Positions 20,439 to 31,935 of a DNA stretch of 64,000 nucleotides are shown here, piece after piece. The position numbers were made by a program, and so were the translations under genes. Source of the stretch: Aspidapion aeneum (Eukaryota > Arthropoda > Insecta > Coleoptera > Brentidae). Each line of letters opens with the position of its first letter. Position 1 is the first letter of the stretch. The stretch lies in assembly GCA_963576565.1 (NCBI GenBank), contig OY755038.1, positions 10,617,756 through 10,681,755 of the forward strand, read 5' to 3'. The notes under the pieces are model-generated. The model had not been told where the DNA came from. It saw only the letters and a program-made list of their open reading frames with translations, and searched no databases.

Positions 20439-21090
20439 ATGTCAATAGTGTTCAAGTTTGTAAGTTTAATGCATACTACACCACAAAAAACCGCCCAAGT
20501 TATTGCTTTAATCAAAAATGGACTTAATCAGCGAGCTGTTGCCAGACAATTTAATATGACCGGCGCAGCGGTTCGAAGAGTGTACCAGCATTACAAGGAG
20601 ACTGGAGACTTTCATAGGCGACCTGGAACAGGCAGAAGGCAATTTACAACCGCTCGTGATGACCGCTTTATTGTGTCAACAACATTAAGAAATCGTCACC
20701 TTAATGCCGTTCAAGTGCAATGACAGCTCCGTGAGGTGCGAGTAGTGGCTATTAGTCAGTGGACAGTAAGACGAAGAGTGCAGGAAAATAATCTGACCCC
20801 TAAAACACCTACGATTGGTCCAAAACTTACTCCAGCTCATCGGCAAGCACGCCTGCATTTTGCACGGGGTCATCTGAATTGGACGTTGGAATAATGGGGA
20901 TCTGTTCTGTTCTAAGATGAGTCCAGAATATGCCTCCATGTTAGCGACCGGAGAAGGAAAGTGTACCGAAGACCAAGAGAGCGATTTGCAGATTGCTCCT
21001 TTGAAGAGCGGAGTGCTTATGGAGGTGGTTCCTGCACGATCTGGGGTGCAATTTACGGTGGGCCGATTTCTATGCACGCAAGTGTAAAAA
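20439..21090 (+). pseudogene. Tc1-like transposase, 3'-truncated, with stops
   Basis: One frame from ATG at 20439 reads as a Tc1-type transposase broken by stops at 20721, 20892 and 20913. The first part is the paired-like helix-turn-helix DNA-binding region (QRAVARQFNMTGAAVRRVYQ), then the basic GTGRR linker. Beyond the stops the same frame gives a second helical segment, the DESR word holding the first catalytic Asp, and IWGAIYGGP before homology is lost near 21090. The second Asp and the Glu are missing. No terminal repeats were identified. Frame otherwise conserved, so decay is mainly by point mutation. Confidence 0.85.
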
Positions 21091-21338
21091 AATTGAAAAA
21101 AATATTTTGCTGATGTATTTGTTTATTATGGATAAAAGAACTGATTCTATGAAATAAAAAATTATATAAAATTTGAACTCTTATATCTTCATTACATATA
21201 TTAGGTACATAATATCGTTAGTTACTTCAAATCTATACAAGTCTTTTAAAATTGGACATAACAAACCTAAGCTTTAAATTTTTAAATTTTTCTTTGTCTT
21301 GTCACAAAGTTTAATATATATTTCATCAATGTGTAAGT

Positions 21339-21530
21339 TAACTATAGTTTTTGCAAAGTCAGTTGAACAAAGATGTAAGCCGACCATCGGCATATCTTTT
21401 AAAGAAAGTGACATGGGCGGCGGTAGATATACTCAGGAAAATTATTTAATTTAATTATGGCGTAAACTAAAGAAATAAAAATTGATAATAAAACTTTCTA
21501 TTCCTACACCTACAGAAACGACACTGATTT
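21339..21530 (+). repeat. Dispersed repeat, copy 2 (uninterrupted)
   Basis: Matches 15133-15165 plus 16365-16525. Serves as the empty-site reference for the transposon at 15166-16364. Confidence 0.8.
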
Positions 21531-21640
21531 TGCTGCAAAAGTGCATTAATTTTTGTGGAGAATATTTCCAAAAACAATAAAGTTGTTAAAAAATATCTAC
21601 TGCTTTATTTTAGCTGTATATGCAAAATTTAAAAGAGAGC
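21531..21640 (+). pseudogene. Mariner transposase C-terminal scrap
   Basis: The words GCAAAAGTGCATTAATTTT and GTGGAGAATATTT read as CINFCGEYF, like the last residues of mariner transposases. The same stretch in inverse orientation occurs near 26930-26960, beside a longer mariner fragment. Confidence 0.5.
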
Positions 21641-21947
21641 CCACGTAATTTTCTGAAACCTGTTTCGTCTTTAAACAAGGTTATTCATAACCACATTTAA
21701 TATTGCATCCAGCGTCTACCTACAAGTAACGCGTCAGTCTAGCATGACGTCACGTCAGACGTGTTACCGTAATTCAATAACATAAAGTTTACACAACTAT
21801 ATTGCCAAACTTCTCCAGCAGTAGCAGATGACGAGATGGCAAGATATAACTTGCTACAGCACTAACAGTAATTAGATTTGAATAATGGACAACTTTGTTG
21901 CTTTAAGACCGTATCTCCAACAAAAACAGGAACATCCTTTCTTGTTT
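21641..21947. other. Stretch without a recognised gene
   Basis: About 300 bp, nothing recognised. Confidence 0.35.
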
Positions 21948-21951
21948 ATTT

Positions 21952-23232
21952 TGTAACAGAGGCCTAGTGTGTGACAGTGGTACTGTCACCTCAAGTGGCC
22001 AAGGCTTAAATGTTGTAAGCTACCAACTTAGGCTACAACTTATATAATTTATAAAAAGATTATATGTTAATATATGTTATTAAATTTACACGATCTCGAA
22101 AGGGAATTTGACGGTTCTTGGAGGAAAAGTATGCTATAAACGTTTTTCTCAAATGTATAACTAATGTAGGATAATCATACATACCTTTTCAATTTTCTTC
22201 TTGTAGCTTCACACTTTCACTTCTTATATTTATTAGTTGAATATCGACTTTTTACTACTATTGAACTTTTATATTCAAATATTTACACTTCTTAAACTTT
22301 TAGGCTATAAAGGTTTATAAAAACCTTTTATATATTTGTTGTAAATATATATATTTATCAACATTTTAAACGTTGATTGAATGAGTGAAACTATTCAATC
22401 AACTGTTTAATTTTACTTAATATTACTGTTTAGGTTTGGGATATGTTATTAATTAAAAATGCCGATTTTAGGGCAATGAATGGTTTGTATTTTGTTGTTA
22501 AAAAACCATAAAACAGTTAAACACATTATTTCAAAACACTGGAAACAGTAATAATTAATGACTTTAAAATCAATAAACTCCAAAAGAAAAGACTAAAATA
22601 ATTATGAATAATAAAGATAATAGCTTATACAAAGTTAAAATAATTGATAAATTTCCCCAGTTGAAATAAAACCCCCCTTAAGAAGTGTGAATGGAAGCGT
22701 AACGAAACAAGCAAAGGCGAACTAAAGAGTGAACTCCCTGACGACTTTAGAAAGTTTCCCGTCTCAGTTAAAGCGACCCTGCGCTTGAAGGGACAAATAT
22801 CTTGGCGTTGATTGGCTAGAATTCTACTCCCTTTCGCCTTGGCGAGAAAGAGATAGACTGCGCTTTAAGCGCTCCACTAAGAGACAAAATAGCAATGCAA
22901 GCCAGACTTAAAAACCCGTTAGAAAGTAAAATTACACAGTGTTTTTTTTTAATTGAAAATAGTTTAAAATTTGTTTCCAGTTACAAAATAAGAATTATTT
23001 TGATATTAGTGGCTCAAAGGACATATTAGCCGAATACAACTTTTATTAAAATACGGCGAACCTGAAAATATGCCTAAAAACAAGTCGCCGGAGTTGCCAT
23101 AAATTTTACTTAATCTTAACCTAGTCTTGCATATAATTAATGCTTGTTGATGTCAAAACAATATTTAATTAAAAATCTTTAAGCTTATAAATGGCAAAAA
23201 TATCATTTATGCTCAAATCCCGTTTTGTTACA
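21952..23232. mobile_element. Solo LTR-like repeat, copy A
   Basis: 1281 bp beginning TGTAACAGAGGCC and ending CGTTTTGTTACA, flanked by direct ATTT (21948-21951 and 23233-23236). The 5'-TG...CA-3' ends with a 7-base inverted repeat and a 4-bp target duplication are what a solo LTR of a gypsy- or BEL-type retrotransposon leaves. The inverse copy is at 34375-35688. A 19-base palindrome, close to GTGACAGTACCACTGTCAC, sits just inside the left end. No internal gag or pol is present. A DNA transposon with very short inverted repeats is the alternative. Confidence 0.75.
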
Positions 23233-23282
23233 ATTTGCTAAATAACTTTTAAAGTGCAGTTTGAAAACGGTTAGAGATACTT

Positions 23283-23362
23283 ACTAACCGTTTAAAATAA
23301 ATAAAGGACAATGAAAGTCCAAAATTTCGTCTCTATTCAATAATTGCCTACGAGTTTCAAAC
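23283..23362 (+). repeat. Dispersed repeat related to 26331-26410
   Basis: About 80 bp, from AAAATAAATAAAGGACAAT through CTACGAGTTTCAAAC, present in inverse orientation at 26331-26410, where it has become a perfect palindrome. Confidence 0.75.
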
Positions 23363-24786
23363 AAAGAGCATAGTGTGGGAGAGTTACCTCTGGAAAGACG
23401 CAATAACAAATTAAACACTGACCATTCATATCAAACAATGCTAATTTTAAAAGAATTTAAGAATTGCGATACCAGGACAAAGTCCTTAAATATTCCTGTT
23501 TTCAAATCACGAAAAACGAGCGTCCTTGCGGCGACTTTAAGTAATTTAAAAAAAGAAGAGGATTAGTTAGCTCATCATGGAGTCTTAAAACTCTCGACCC
23601 CTTTACTGGGGTATCCCTTCATTTAAACCCCTCCTCGTCTTCGCCACGTGAGGGTGCAAAATCCTATAATGACAATTCGACCAGAACAAACAGATTTAGT
23701 TCCTTTTGAACAGTCGAGAATAAAAAACTTTATTAGTCGCAGAATATGTCGACATCTGTTGCCTATTTCAAACGGAGTTGTTTTTTCCTATTATCTCCCA
23801 TACGACACTCTACCAGAATTGATGGGTCTCCAGAGAAATATCCCTTGGAAAAATAAACCTTTAACACTTTCTCTTCGCCCATCGTTCAGAAACGAATGTT
23901 GTATATTTTTTCTATGTTTCCACTATTGACTTTATTTTGTTTAATTTATGTTACTAAGTTTTCCAGCTTCAACAGCTTTACGATTTTTAGCCTTTTAACT
24001 TGCTCAGTATTGTGTAGAAGCTCAATTGCTTCCAATATTACGTATTTTTAAATATCTGCTATATTTTTAATTTTTAAATCCCGATGAGGTTCACTGTTTC
24101 AAATCTGCAAAGGTGAATTTACAATGTGTATAGTACTTACCATTATTACCTATGTTACTCTCTTTAATAATACTTCAAAGTTAAATATACTGCTTTTAGT
24201 ATTTGTCTATAAAGCAGTTACTTGAAACTAATGGAAGAAATGGATTTATTTCCAATTAGCTAGTATTTTTTTTTTATATGAAACCATCAGAAACAACTAC
24301 TACGAGAAAGAATACTCTACCCGCTTTCGTTGGGAACTCATTACAGCTTTTTGTTTCTCACTGTCTCTAACGTTGATTACAAGGACATAAATTATTATCG
24401 TTGTTTCGACTACGCCCTGATAAGTGCAGTGGTCCATGCCATTCTTCAACCGGCTTCGGTTTTTTTTTAATACCAAAGTGTAATAATGCAAGGTTCCACT
24501 CAAAACCACAAACATTCCGTATTGGCCTTATGGGTCATCCTTAGATGGTGTAGTTATACCAATGGATTGATGGTTTCGTTGAGAACTATTGATTTGTTTT
24601 CATTTAATTTCATTTGCCATTTTTTTAAATCCATTTTTGAACTTATTTGAATCCACCATGTAGTTTTTTTCTTGGTTCTTTCTTTCTTCAATAGATTTTT
24701 CTACTGGTAACAAACCAGTATCATCAGTAAATGTTACCTAATCAGAATTTCCTCATTTTGGGATACCGTACCTATCACACTTATCA
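23363..24786. other. Stretch without a recognised gene
   Basis: About 1.4 kb. Two nearby plus-strand frames, 23375-23566 (63 codons) and 23648-23929 (93 codons), are not recognised and are separated by stops. They could be exons or chance. Nothing else seen. Confidence 0.35.
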
Positions 24787-25056
24787 CAATTAATTTTATT
24801 TCAGTTCAATATTGTTCTTTGATTATTCTGTTTTAATGATCTTCTCGTTTGTATATCTACAATTAATTGTACTTCAGTACGGTATTGTTCTTTGGTTATT
24901 CTTGTTTCTATTTGGATATTTAAATCTGTTTCAAAGATATTTTCGTTTTTATAATCTGCAATTAAGTATATTTCAGATCGATATTGTTCATTAGTTATTC
25001 TTGTTTCTATTTGTATCCTTAATTCTGTCTCGAGGATATTTTCGTTTGTATCTCTG
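24787..25056 (+). repeat. Imperfect tandem repeat, about 98-bp unit, three units
   Basis: Units begin near 24787 (shortened), 24860 and 24959. Each runs CAATTAA..TTTCAG..ATTGTTC, then ATTCTTGTTTCTATTTG, then ATATTTTCGTTTGTAT. The first unit lacks about 25 bp. Confidence 0.8.
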
Positions 25057-25713
25057 TGTGGCGCTTAATGGCTGCTGTAACAAATGATAAGGGGCAACAG
25101 GGGCTTAAAGGAGATAAATCTCCAGAATTCCCCTGGACATAATAATAAGGGTACGCCAGTTTAAGTAGAGATGCAGGATCAACAAACACACTTAAAATAA
25201 ATCAACGATAATAGGAGAAACATAGGCAGGATAACAATGACATTTCTCCTTTCTCACTCTCTCTCATTATTCTGTCGACCCATACTATCTTAGACATTCT
25301 ACGTTTCCAAAATTCAGGCCAGTTTTGAATAAATGCATCTATCGCAATTATCGCTTTAAACTCTTTTTATTATTATCCTATTGTTTTTGTTCTTAGAGGT
25401 AACCATAGTTTCAGGACACGAATTTAGTTTTGCGTATACAGCTGGAATAGGGTATTTGACAAATTTTAGAAAAGTGTTTAGAATGATACATAGGTCCCTA
25501 ATTTGCTACGCAAAATTTTTAAAATAGTATATTTTGTCAAGACTAGATTTAAAATCAAGTTTTCTAATTTCCGATTTGAATTTGCCGCTAAAACGCTCAT
25601 TTCTAGCATGGCGTTGCAATGATGTTACAGCGCAGTAAACTCGCGGACAAATACATGGCATTCAAGTGTTTATATGTTTTTGGTCTGTGTTTTTACTGTT
25701 TTTTATGTAAAAA
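25057..25713. other. Stretch without a recognised gene
   Basis: About 650 bp leading to the THAP fragment. Nothing recognised. Confidence 0.35.
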
Positions 25714-25900
25714 ATGTATAAGTGGTGTGTAGTGCCTCAGTGTTCGAATATTAGCATAAAAACACCTGAAAAACTATTTATTCATGTGCCTACAGCAGTA
25801 AAAGAACGGAAAAAGTGGCTAGAACTTTTGTGAAGATCACTTTGATGTGAGTATAACTGCCATGGACTTTGTGTTCAGGACAGATCTTGCATTTAACTAT
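25714..25900 (+). pseudogene. THAP zinc-finger domain fragment
   Basis: From ATG at 25714 the frame reads a typical THAP opening with the first Cys pair (WCVVPQCSN), the FIHVP core and KKWLEL, then stops at 25831. One frame over, from 25826, comes FCEDHFDV, the CxxH pair that completes the C2CH zinc site. About 20 residues that normally lie between the two pieces are missing, so a small deletion has broken the domain. THAP domains bind DNA and occur in P-element transposases and in host proteins of the same descent. No following exon was found, so this is a gene scrap. Confidence 0.75.
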
Positions 25901-26330
25901 GCAGATGTTCCCATCACATTTTAGCTGCACATAACCTATGGCATCATCTCCATAGGATTGTCGCAAAGACCTATAAGTAGAAAGATACACCACCAATTAA
26001 CAGACATTAAAAAGCTCACTTCATAATAATTTTGGTGTTTTGAAATTTTGGATTTGAAACAAAATGTATTTAGAAAATTTTGTTTTAAAAAAGCAATTTT
26101 TGATTGTTTCTTAATGCTTAAAATAATAATGATTGGGTATTTAATTGAATCTATTGTAAGTGGCATATTAAACAAAAAAGCAAACCATATAACCTAACCT
26201 CAAAATCTAAATGAGTAAAAGTAGGCGAGGAATATTGTAAAAAAACTTTGAGTTATATACAAAACAACTCATCGAATACTTACATCAACATTTTAACGTT
26301 TCTAAATTCCGCAGAACAAAATCACTGTTT
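25901..26330. other. Stretch without a recognised gene
   Basis: About 430 bp between the THAP scrap and the repeat at 26331. Nothing recognised. Confidence 0.35.
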
Positions 26331-26451
26331 TTGTTTGAAACTCGTAGACAATGATTGTGTAGAAATAAAATTTCGGACTTCCATTGTCTTTATTTATTTT
26401 AAAACACTGAGTGTTTTAAAATAAATAAAGACAATGGAAGTCCGAAATTTT
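26331..26451 (-). repeat. Repeat with perfect 41-bp-arm palindrome
   Basis: 26368-26408 and 26410-26450 are exact inverses around a single G, giving an 83-base palindrome. The left part, 26331-26410, is the inverse of 23283-23362, so the palindrome arose by inverted duplication of that repeat's end. Perfect arms mean recent origin, or an assembly or sequencing artefact. Confidence 0.9.
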
Positions 26452-26924
26452 AAAATCACTGTTGTTGGCAAAGAAGCCTGCTACCATAAAGGAATTCAGC
26501 ATTCGCAAGTTGGAGCTATCGGCTTTGGAGAATCCGCTTTCCATTGAAAATGTTTTTTATATGCAAAACACAAAATAAAATCTAATTTAGGACGATAATT
26601 CGCACTTTAAACCAAAGCAAACAGTACCATCCATAAGAAAATAATACAGAAAATAGGTTCGTTCGAGGCGTTTACTGTTTTGTGACGTCACTCGCAGCTG
26701 ATTGGTAGACCGCCTGTTTTGAATCATATGGCTAATTGTTTTAATTCAATGAATTTATTTAATTAAAAGAACTATGAATTTGAGAAAAAATTAAACAAAA
26801 AAGTTTGTTTTTAGCATTACCAAGACCTAAAGAGATATCTAAAAATAAATATATATTTATTTTTTACTACTGTCAAACACCCTATTAAAACAGTAGGAAA
26901 CCTTTAAAGATTGTATTATTCCTC
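26452..26924. other. Stretch without a recognised gene
   Basis: About 470 bp, nothing recognised. Confidence 0.35.
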
Positions 26925-27205
26925 GAAGTATGCTCCACGAAAATTAATGCACTTTTGCAGTTGTCAAAGCTGTAATTACACTATTTTGTTGGTACTGTAT
27001 GGCGACTGAAATCTTTGTCCACGCAGTCCATTCTTGAAAAGTATAAAAATCAAGGTCGGAACCATATGGAGGATGGTCCAACAATTCGACGTTATGTTGG
27101 GTTAAAAATTTAATGGTTTTTTGTGCTTTTTACGAAATTGCATTGTCTTGGTGGAGGATGATTCGTCGTTCGTGGTTCGTTTTTCGAAACTCAGCGATGA
27201 CTTTC
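26925..27205 (-). pseudogene. Mariner transposase fragment
   Basis: Read on the minus strand: FRKTNHERRIILHQDNA, then QKTIKFLTQHNVELLDHPPYGSDL, then a C-terminal stretch ending near CINFRG. These are the second catalytic Asp region (HQDN in place of the usual HDN) and the third (HPPY..DL) of mariner DD34D transposases. One in-frame stop lies between them. The N-terminal half is missing. The related scrap at 21531 has the same C-terminal words. Confidence 0.8.
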
Positions 27206-27370
27206 GGCAAACAAATTATTTTTTAAAATTATATTAAAATTAAAATTTAATATTAAACCAAACTTTTTATTTTGATAATTATGAAATCCAATATCAAGTT
27301 GTTTTAAAATCTTTGTTTCGAAATAATTGTACTTTTCTACTTGTTCAATAGGCCCGCTTGACCGGAATGC

Positions 27371-27541
27371 GACAACTGGGCGCCGCCAACTGAGCGCCGC
27401 CAACTGAGCGCCGGGCCAACTCGGCGCCGCCAACTGGGCGCCGGGGCAACTGGGCACCGGGCCAACTGGGCGCCGGGCCAACTGGGCGCCGGGCCAACTC
27501 GGCGCCGGGCCAACTGGGCGACGGGCCAACTCGGCGCCGGA
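27371..27541 (+). repeat. GC-rich minisatellite, about 14-bp unit
   Basis: About twelve units of CCAACTGGGCGCCGGG and variants. It stands out sharply from the AT-rich surroundings. Long translations in several frames across it (for example 27191-27544 minus) are artefacts of the repeat. Confidence 0.9.
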
Positions 27542-27745
27542 CAAAAAATTTTTTTTTGATAAAAGGTGTAGATGAAAAACAAAATATAATATTATATAAA
27601 AACACCTTTAAAAAATCCTTTACGCAATTTTTTTGAAATTTGTTTTTGTTAAGTAAAGTTAAATCCATTAAGTCGACTGTTGAATCTTGGTAGCTGTAGT
27701 GTTTGGTAAACTGGTAACACTACAATTTACGTTTTTTATTACAAC

Positions 27746-28370
27746 AATGGCGGATCCAAAACGGCGGATTTCTTTATTTTTAAACCGATTTGTCTGAAAC
27801 TTGAAAGTTAGTGCCTGAGATCACTAAATACAGTTTTAGCTTCAAACTTAAAAAAATCAAAATGGCGGATCCAAAATGGCGGATTTTCTTATTTACTAAC
27901 CGATTTATCTCAAACTTAAAATATTAGATTGCTTGAAGTCATTGAACACAATTTTTAACTCAAACTTAAAAAATCAAAATGGCGGATCCAAAATGGCGGA
28001 TTTTCTTATTTACTAACCGATTTGTCTGAAACTTGAAATATTACATTGCTTGAGGTCATTTAACAAAATTTTTTACTCAAACTTAAAAAAATCAAAATGG
28101 CGAATCCAAAATGGCGGATTTTTTTATTTACGAACCGATTTGTCTCGAACTTGAAATATTACATTGCATGAGGTCATTTAACAAAAATTTTTACTCAAAC
28201 TTAAAAAGATCAAAATGGCGGATCCAAAATAGCGGATCCAAAATGGCGGATTTCCTTATTTACTAACCGATTTGTCTCAAATTTGAAATATTTCATTGCT
28301 TGAGGTCATTTAACACAATTTTTAACTCAAACTTAAAAAAATCAAAATGGCGGATCCAAAATGGCGGATT
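27746..28370 (+). repeat. Tandem repeat, about 117-bp unit, six units
   Basis: Each unit opens AATGGCGGATCCAAAATGGC and contains ACCGATTTGTCTSAAACTTG and GAGGTCATTTAACA. Starts are near 27746, 27861, 27979, 28096, 28213 and 28346. One diverged unit also lies inverted at 52226-52400 in element 2. Confidence 0.85.
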
Positions 28371-28640
28371 TTCTTACTTGTTACCAGGTTACCAAACACT
28401 ACAACTACCAAGATTTAACAGTCGACTTAATGGATGTGGCTTTACTTAACAAAAACAAATTTCAAAAAAATTGGATTTTTTAAAGATGTTTTTATATAAA
28501 TAATATATTTTGTTTTTCATCTACAAACTTTATAAAAAATTTTTTTTTTAATCCGGCGCCCAGTTGGCGGCGCCGAGTTTGCCGCGCCAAGTTGGCGGCG
28601 CCTAGTTTGCCGCACCCAGTTGTCCTAGACCGCGCTTGAC

Positions 28641-29190
28641 ACCTTTGTTATTGTCCATTGGTATTTTGCACCTAAAATCAAACAAAAATAAGCAATTCCT
28701 TTCGAAAACATAAAAATCAAAACCGGCACCTAAATCAACCCCTAGCAAGGCATGCATATCAAATCAGGCAACAAAAAAGTGGCCAAGTGTTCCAGCAGAA
28801 CTAAAACTATTAGTTATGGTCTGATGGCCATATTATGGGATTTAGCACCCCTCAAACAAAAGCTTTTCACAGATAGGTGGACACATTTTGAGATGTATAG
28901 GCTTCATTTAGAGTTACAATGTAAAAGGTAGCTTCCGAAATATATTTTTGAAGAAATTTTGAGCGACTAGCGTGAAGATGACATCGTTGTTGGTCCATTT
29001 AAACCCCAAACTCACCTTTCCATTTTTAAAAAGTACTCAAAGTTACGATAGTTGGCATTAAATTAAAAAAATTAAATCATCCCACATAGCACAAAAATCA
29101 CATCAACGTTAAATTCACGTGAACAAAAATAACAAAGTTTTTATTTACTTGAAAACAACCTCATACCATGTAATATTTATTTTGTTAAAT
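28641..29190. other. Stretch without a recognised gene
   Basis: About 550 bp. The word CCCACATAGCACAA at about 29079 is met in inverse form at about 30930. They may be the ends of an element around the LINE fragment, but no target duplication supports this. Confidence 0.3.
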
Positions 29191-29194
29191 CTAC

Positions 29195-29791
29195 ATGCTT
29201 AAAGATAACTTAAAAACAAGGAGAAATGAAGCTATAAAAATGTACTTTTTGCTGAAGTTTCTGGTGCTGTGTATATTAAGATTTAAAAAACATCTTTCCA
29301 TATGCACGCAAAAAGCTTTTTTTCGATTAAAGGCTATATACAGCAATAGACATATTCTATCAAAAAAACTAAAAACTCTTCTGTGTGACTCTTTGGTACT
29401 ATCAGTTTTTAATCATGCAGATGTTGTTTACGATCAGTGCATTTCTTCATTAGGTAAAAAACGAATTCAAAAAATGCAAAATTCATGCTTGCGTCTAATC
29501 TATCTAAGAAAATTACATAAACATGTTTTTATCACAAAATATATAAGCTCCTCACAGCCTTCATACCTATATAGAAAAATAAAGTTTCACTCAGAAACAC
29601 ATAATTTAAATACACGGCAAAAAAATAAAATTACTCCTCCTAAACACAGAACCGCATTCTTCGAAAAAAGCTTTTCTTATGACGTGGCAAACCTGTACAA
29701 CTCTATTCCCGAAAAAATTAAAAGTAAGAACCATGTTGGATTTAAAAAGGCTTTCAAAAACTATCTTATGATTCAGCAAAATGACATATAA
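29195..29791 (+). pseudogene. Non-LTR retrotransposon, C-terminal part of ORF2
   Basis: 198 codons open to a stop at 29789-29791. The sequence fits the region after the reverse-transcriptase core of non-LTR elements: the helical segment KTLLCDSLVLSVFNHADVVYD, the QNSCLRLIY word and the SFSYDVANLYNSIP motif near the end. No YADD catalytic site is included, so the element is 5'-truncated, as LINE insertions commonly are. It is followed by an AT-rich 3' tail ending in AATAAA and (ATT)n. The clade (CR1/Jockey-like) is a guess from the C-terminal motif. Confidence 0.75.
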
Positions 29792-30105
29792 GTAAACTTA
29801 AAAACTTCGCTCACTTCAAAAAGTTGCAGTTTTAACATTTTTTTTTTTTAATCTTTTATGTTTTTTGGTTTCTTTTTTGAATGATATTAATATACACAAT
29901 ACTTCTCTTTCTCGTAGATATTATGTTAAGTGATTAAAGTTAGAATTTTTTTTTAGTTACATTAATTACCAAAGGTTAATTGAACAGAACTGTCAGAACC
30001 TATTACAGGTAGTGACAATACTGAAATTCGCCTATTTCACAATTATATTTTAAGCATTATACTGTAATTTGTAATTTTCTGTTTCTAATTGTGGAATAAA
30101 GACAT

Positions 30106-30133
<28 letters not shown>
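29792..30133 (+). mobile_element. 3' tail of non-LTR element with (ATT)n end
   Basis: AT-rich 3' untranslated region ending GTGGAATAAAGACATT followed by about nine ATT/TTA triplets. A microsatellite end instead of poly-A is usual for CR1- and related elements. Confidence 0.7.
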
Positions 30134-30136
<3 letters not shown>

Positions 30137-31349
30137 ACGTGTTTTTTACCCTCGTTATTTTCATGTACCAAATTCACACTTGAAAAGTCCTCCACAACAT
30201 GTTCTAAAACGCCACTAGATTAAGACTTCTCAAACCTACTGACTTTCTGCGTCTTTTTTGGTCAGATTTTTTTAATAACATTTTTGTAACTTAAAAGAGG
30301 CGCGAAAGGAAGTTATAAAAGTTCACTAGTTTAAGACTACAACTCTTCAAGACAATTTTAAAGATGGCGCTCAAGGCAAGACAAAATATTTATGTATCTA
30401 TTTATATACATTATGTTTTTTTGAAAAGCTAAACAAGATTTATGAACAGTAAACACTTTCACAGAATATTAATGTCTTTATCAGGTTAATAACAGATGCG
30501 TCGTGATCGTGGATCAGGGATCAGTCCTTTAACAGGTTTTTGGAGTTTAAAGGCCAAAGCGCTGCCTGATAGATTTCGTCAAAGTGAAAAATCCCGACTA
30601 TAGGTGGCGATGCTGTTAGTAAAATCTCAAAAATATTCGGTAGAAATGCCATGCAAGTCGCGTTTTAAAATTTGTGTAGAAAAGGCGTGAATCAAGTGTA
30701 ATGTTAACGTTTATAAAAATCACTTTAAACTAACGTAAAAACATTGCTGTTTTAAATTGATAAAGGCGTTATTAAAACGCAGTTTTTAGCTACGTTATTT
30801 TTTATAACGTTAATGAATGACCTATTAAGCTTGTTTTCATATATGAAATAAACGATTTTTTCTAGCAGCTTTTAAAATCAACGTTTTTTTTTCTCACGCC
30901 TTTTTTACATGTTAAACACGTGATTGTTCTATGTGGGATTGACCGCCCCCTCTTCTACTTTTAAAAATAAGTTATCCTTAAACTTTAGTTTAGTAGCAGT
31001 TTATTAACAAAAAAAACCGCCGATATTATACCGATTGGACAAAAAAAACTGACAAAATTATTTTTGAAATGTAAACTTCTTTAGGCGCGTTTAGCAGTTT
31101 TTGTGGGTAGCGAATTGAACTGAGCCGTCAGGCTCGGCTATGTCACGCTCATTCGGGTGAAGTCGGCTCAAGTCGTGAGAGAAACATTTAGCGAGCGATA
31201 TGATGATGCAGATGAAGGCCAGTATTATTAATTTCGCCTTGTTGAAGTTTACACTTCTGCCGTGTGGTCTTAAGCACGCACAATTTTTTTGTGATAACTT
31301 TTGAACTATAGCATCAATTTTAATAAAACAAACTGCATATTGCAGGGAA
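30134..31349. other. Stretch without a recognised gene
   Basis: About 1.2 kb. A GC-richer patch at 31080-31200 includes GAGCCGTCAGGCTCGGC. Nothing recognised as a gene. Confidence 0.35.
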
Positions 31350-31686
31350 TACAGTGAAACCTCTCCTTGCGGACACCTCTATTAAGCGGACACTCCCTTT
31401 AGTCGGACAAATTTGTTAGAACCAAGCTTTTCCCTATTTCTTTACATGTAAAATTCACTCCTATTACCGGACACTCTAATAACCGGACGCGGACAATTTT
31501 TTTTTGGTTAAAAAATTCTGAAACCTCCCTTAACCGGAAGGAAACCTCTAAAAACGGGACGGTGCTCTGCACGACATGGGCATTAATATTATGTAGTATG
31601 TTGGCAACAACGCACTCTGGAACCGGGGAATTACTTCTGTCGTATTTACAAAATATTTATTCGGTGAAACTGCTGTTTTATTTTTA

Positions 31687-31935
31687 TTGTTCAGTTGGGT
31701 AGTAATAGATCTCTTCGAAATTGCGCCCAGTAAAAGAATTCTTAGTTTACGGAAAAAAATGGAAGTTGTTAACATTTTGGAGAAGGAAAATCTATCAGCA
31801 CGAAAGATCACTGAAAAATTTAATATCGGAACAACTCACGTTTTACTTCGATACTTGAAAATGGGTGTTTCTTTTTTTAATGATAAGTTGCTGCGCCGAC
31901 TCCTGCTGAATTACTTTAAGACCCAACAAACCTAA
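31687..31935 (+). pseudogene. Pogo/Tigger transposase N-terminus (CENP-B-type HTH)
   Basis: 82 codons. Residues about 18-55 (KRILSLRKKMEVVNILEKENLSA then RKITEKFNIGTTHV) match the psq/CENP-B N-terminal helix-turn-helix of Tigger transposases, which binds the terminal repeats. It is cut off before the second HTH and the DDE domain. Pentamer repeats follow at 31930. Clearly a truncated relic, lying in the expected place near the left end of its own transposon. Confidence 0.8.

Larger units (their letters stand above)
27363..28632. mobile_element. Long-inverted-repeat element with GGCGCC-rich ends, element 1
   Basis: 1270 bp flanked by direct CGCTTGAC (27355-27362 and 28633-28640). Outer ends read CGGAATGCGACAACTGGG and the inverse CGGTCTAGGACAACTGGG. 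Terminal inverted repeats of about 350 bp consist of a tandem GGCGCC minisatellite, an AT-rich block and the word AGTCGACT. Between them lie six direct units of about 117 bp (27746-28370). No gene. The same family as 50351-53974. Long inverted repeats with internal minisatellites and 8-9-bp duplications are foldback- or MULE-like. Confidence 0.85.

Noticed and set aside
24787..25056. CRISPR-like array
   Set aside because: The 98-bp units are diverged and contiguous, without unique spacers, and the window is eukaryotic.
27191..27668. Overlapping minus frames of 81-117 codons with PAQLARRPVG repeats
   Set aside because: Artefacts of the GGCGCC minisatellite, which stays open in several frames.
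28780..28990. Possible further transposase fragment right of element 1
   Set aside because: Frames give loose resemblances only, with several stops and no catalytic motif.
29079..30942. DNA element with CCCACATAG inverted ends around the LINE fragment
   Set aside because: The ends match over about 14 bases only, and no target duplication is visible.
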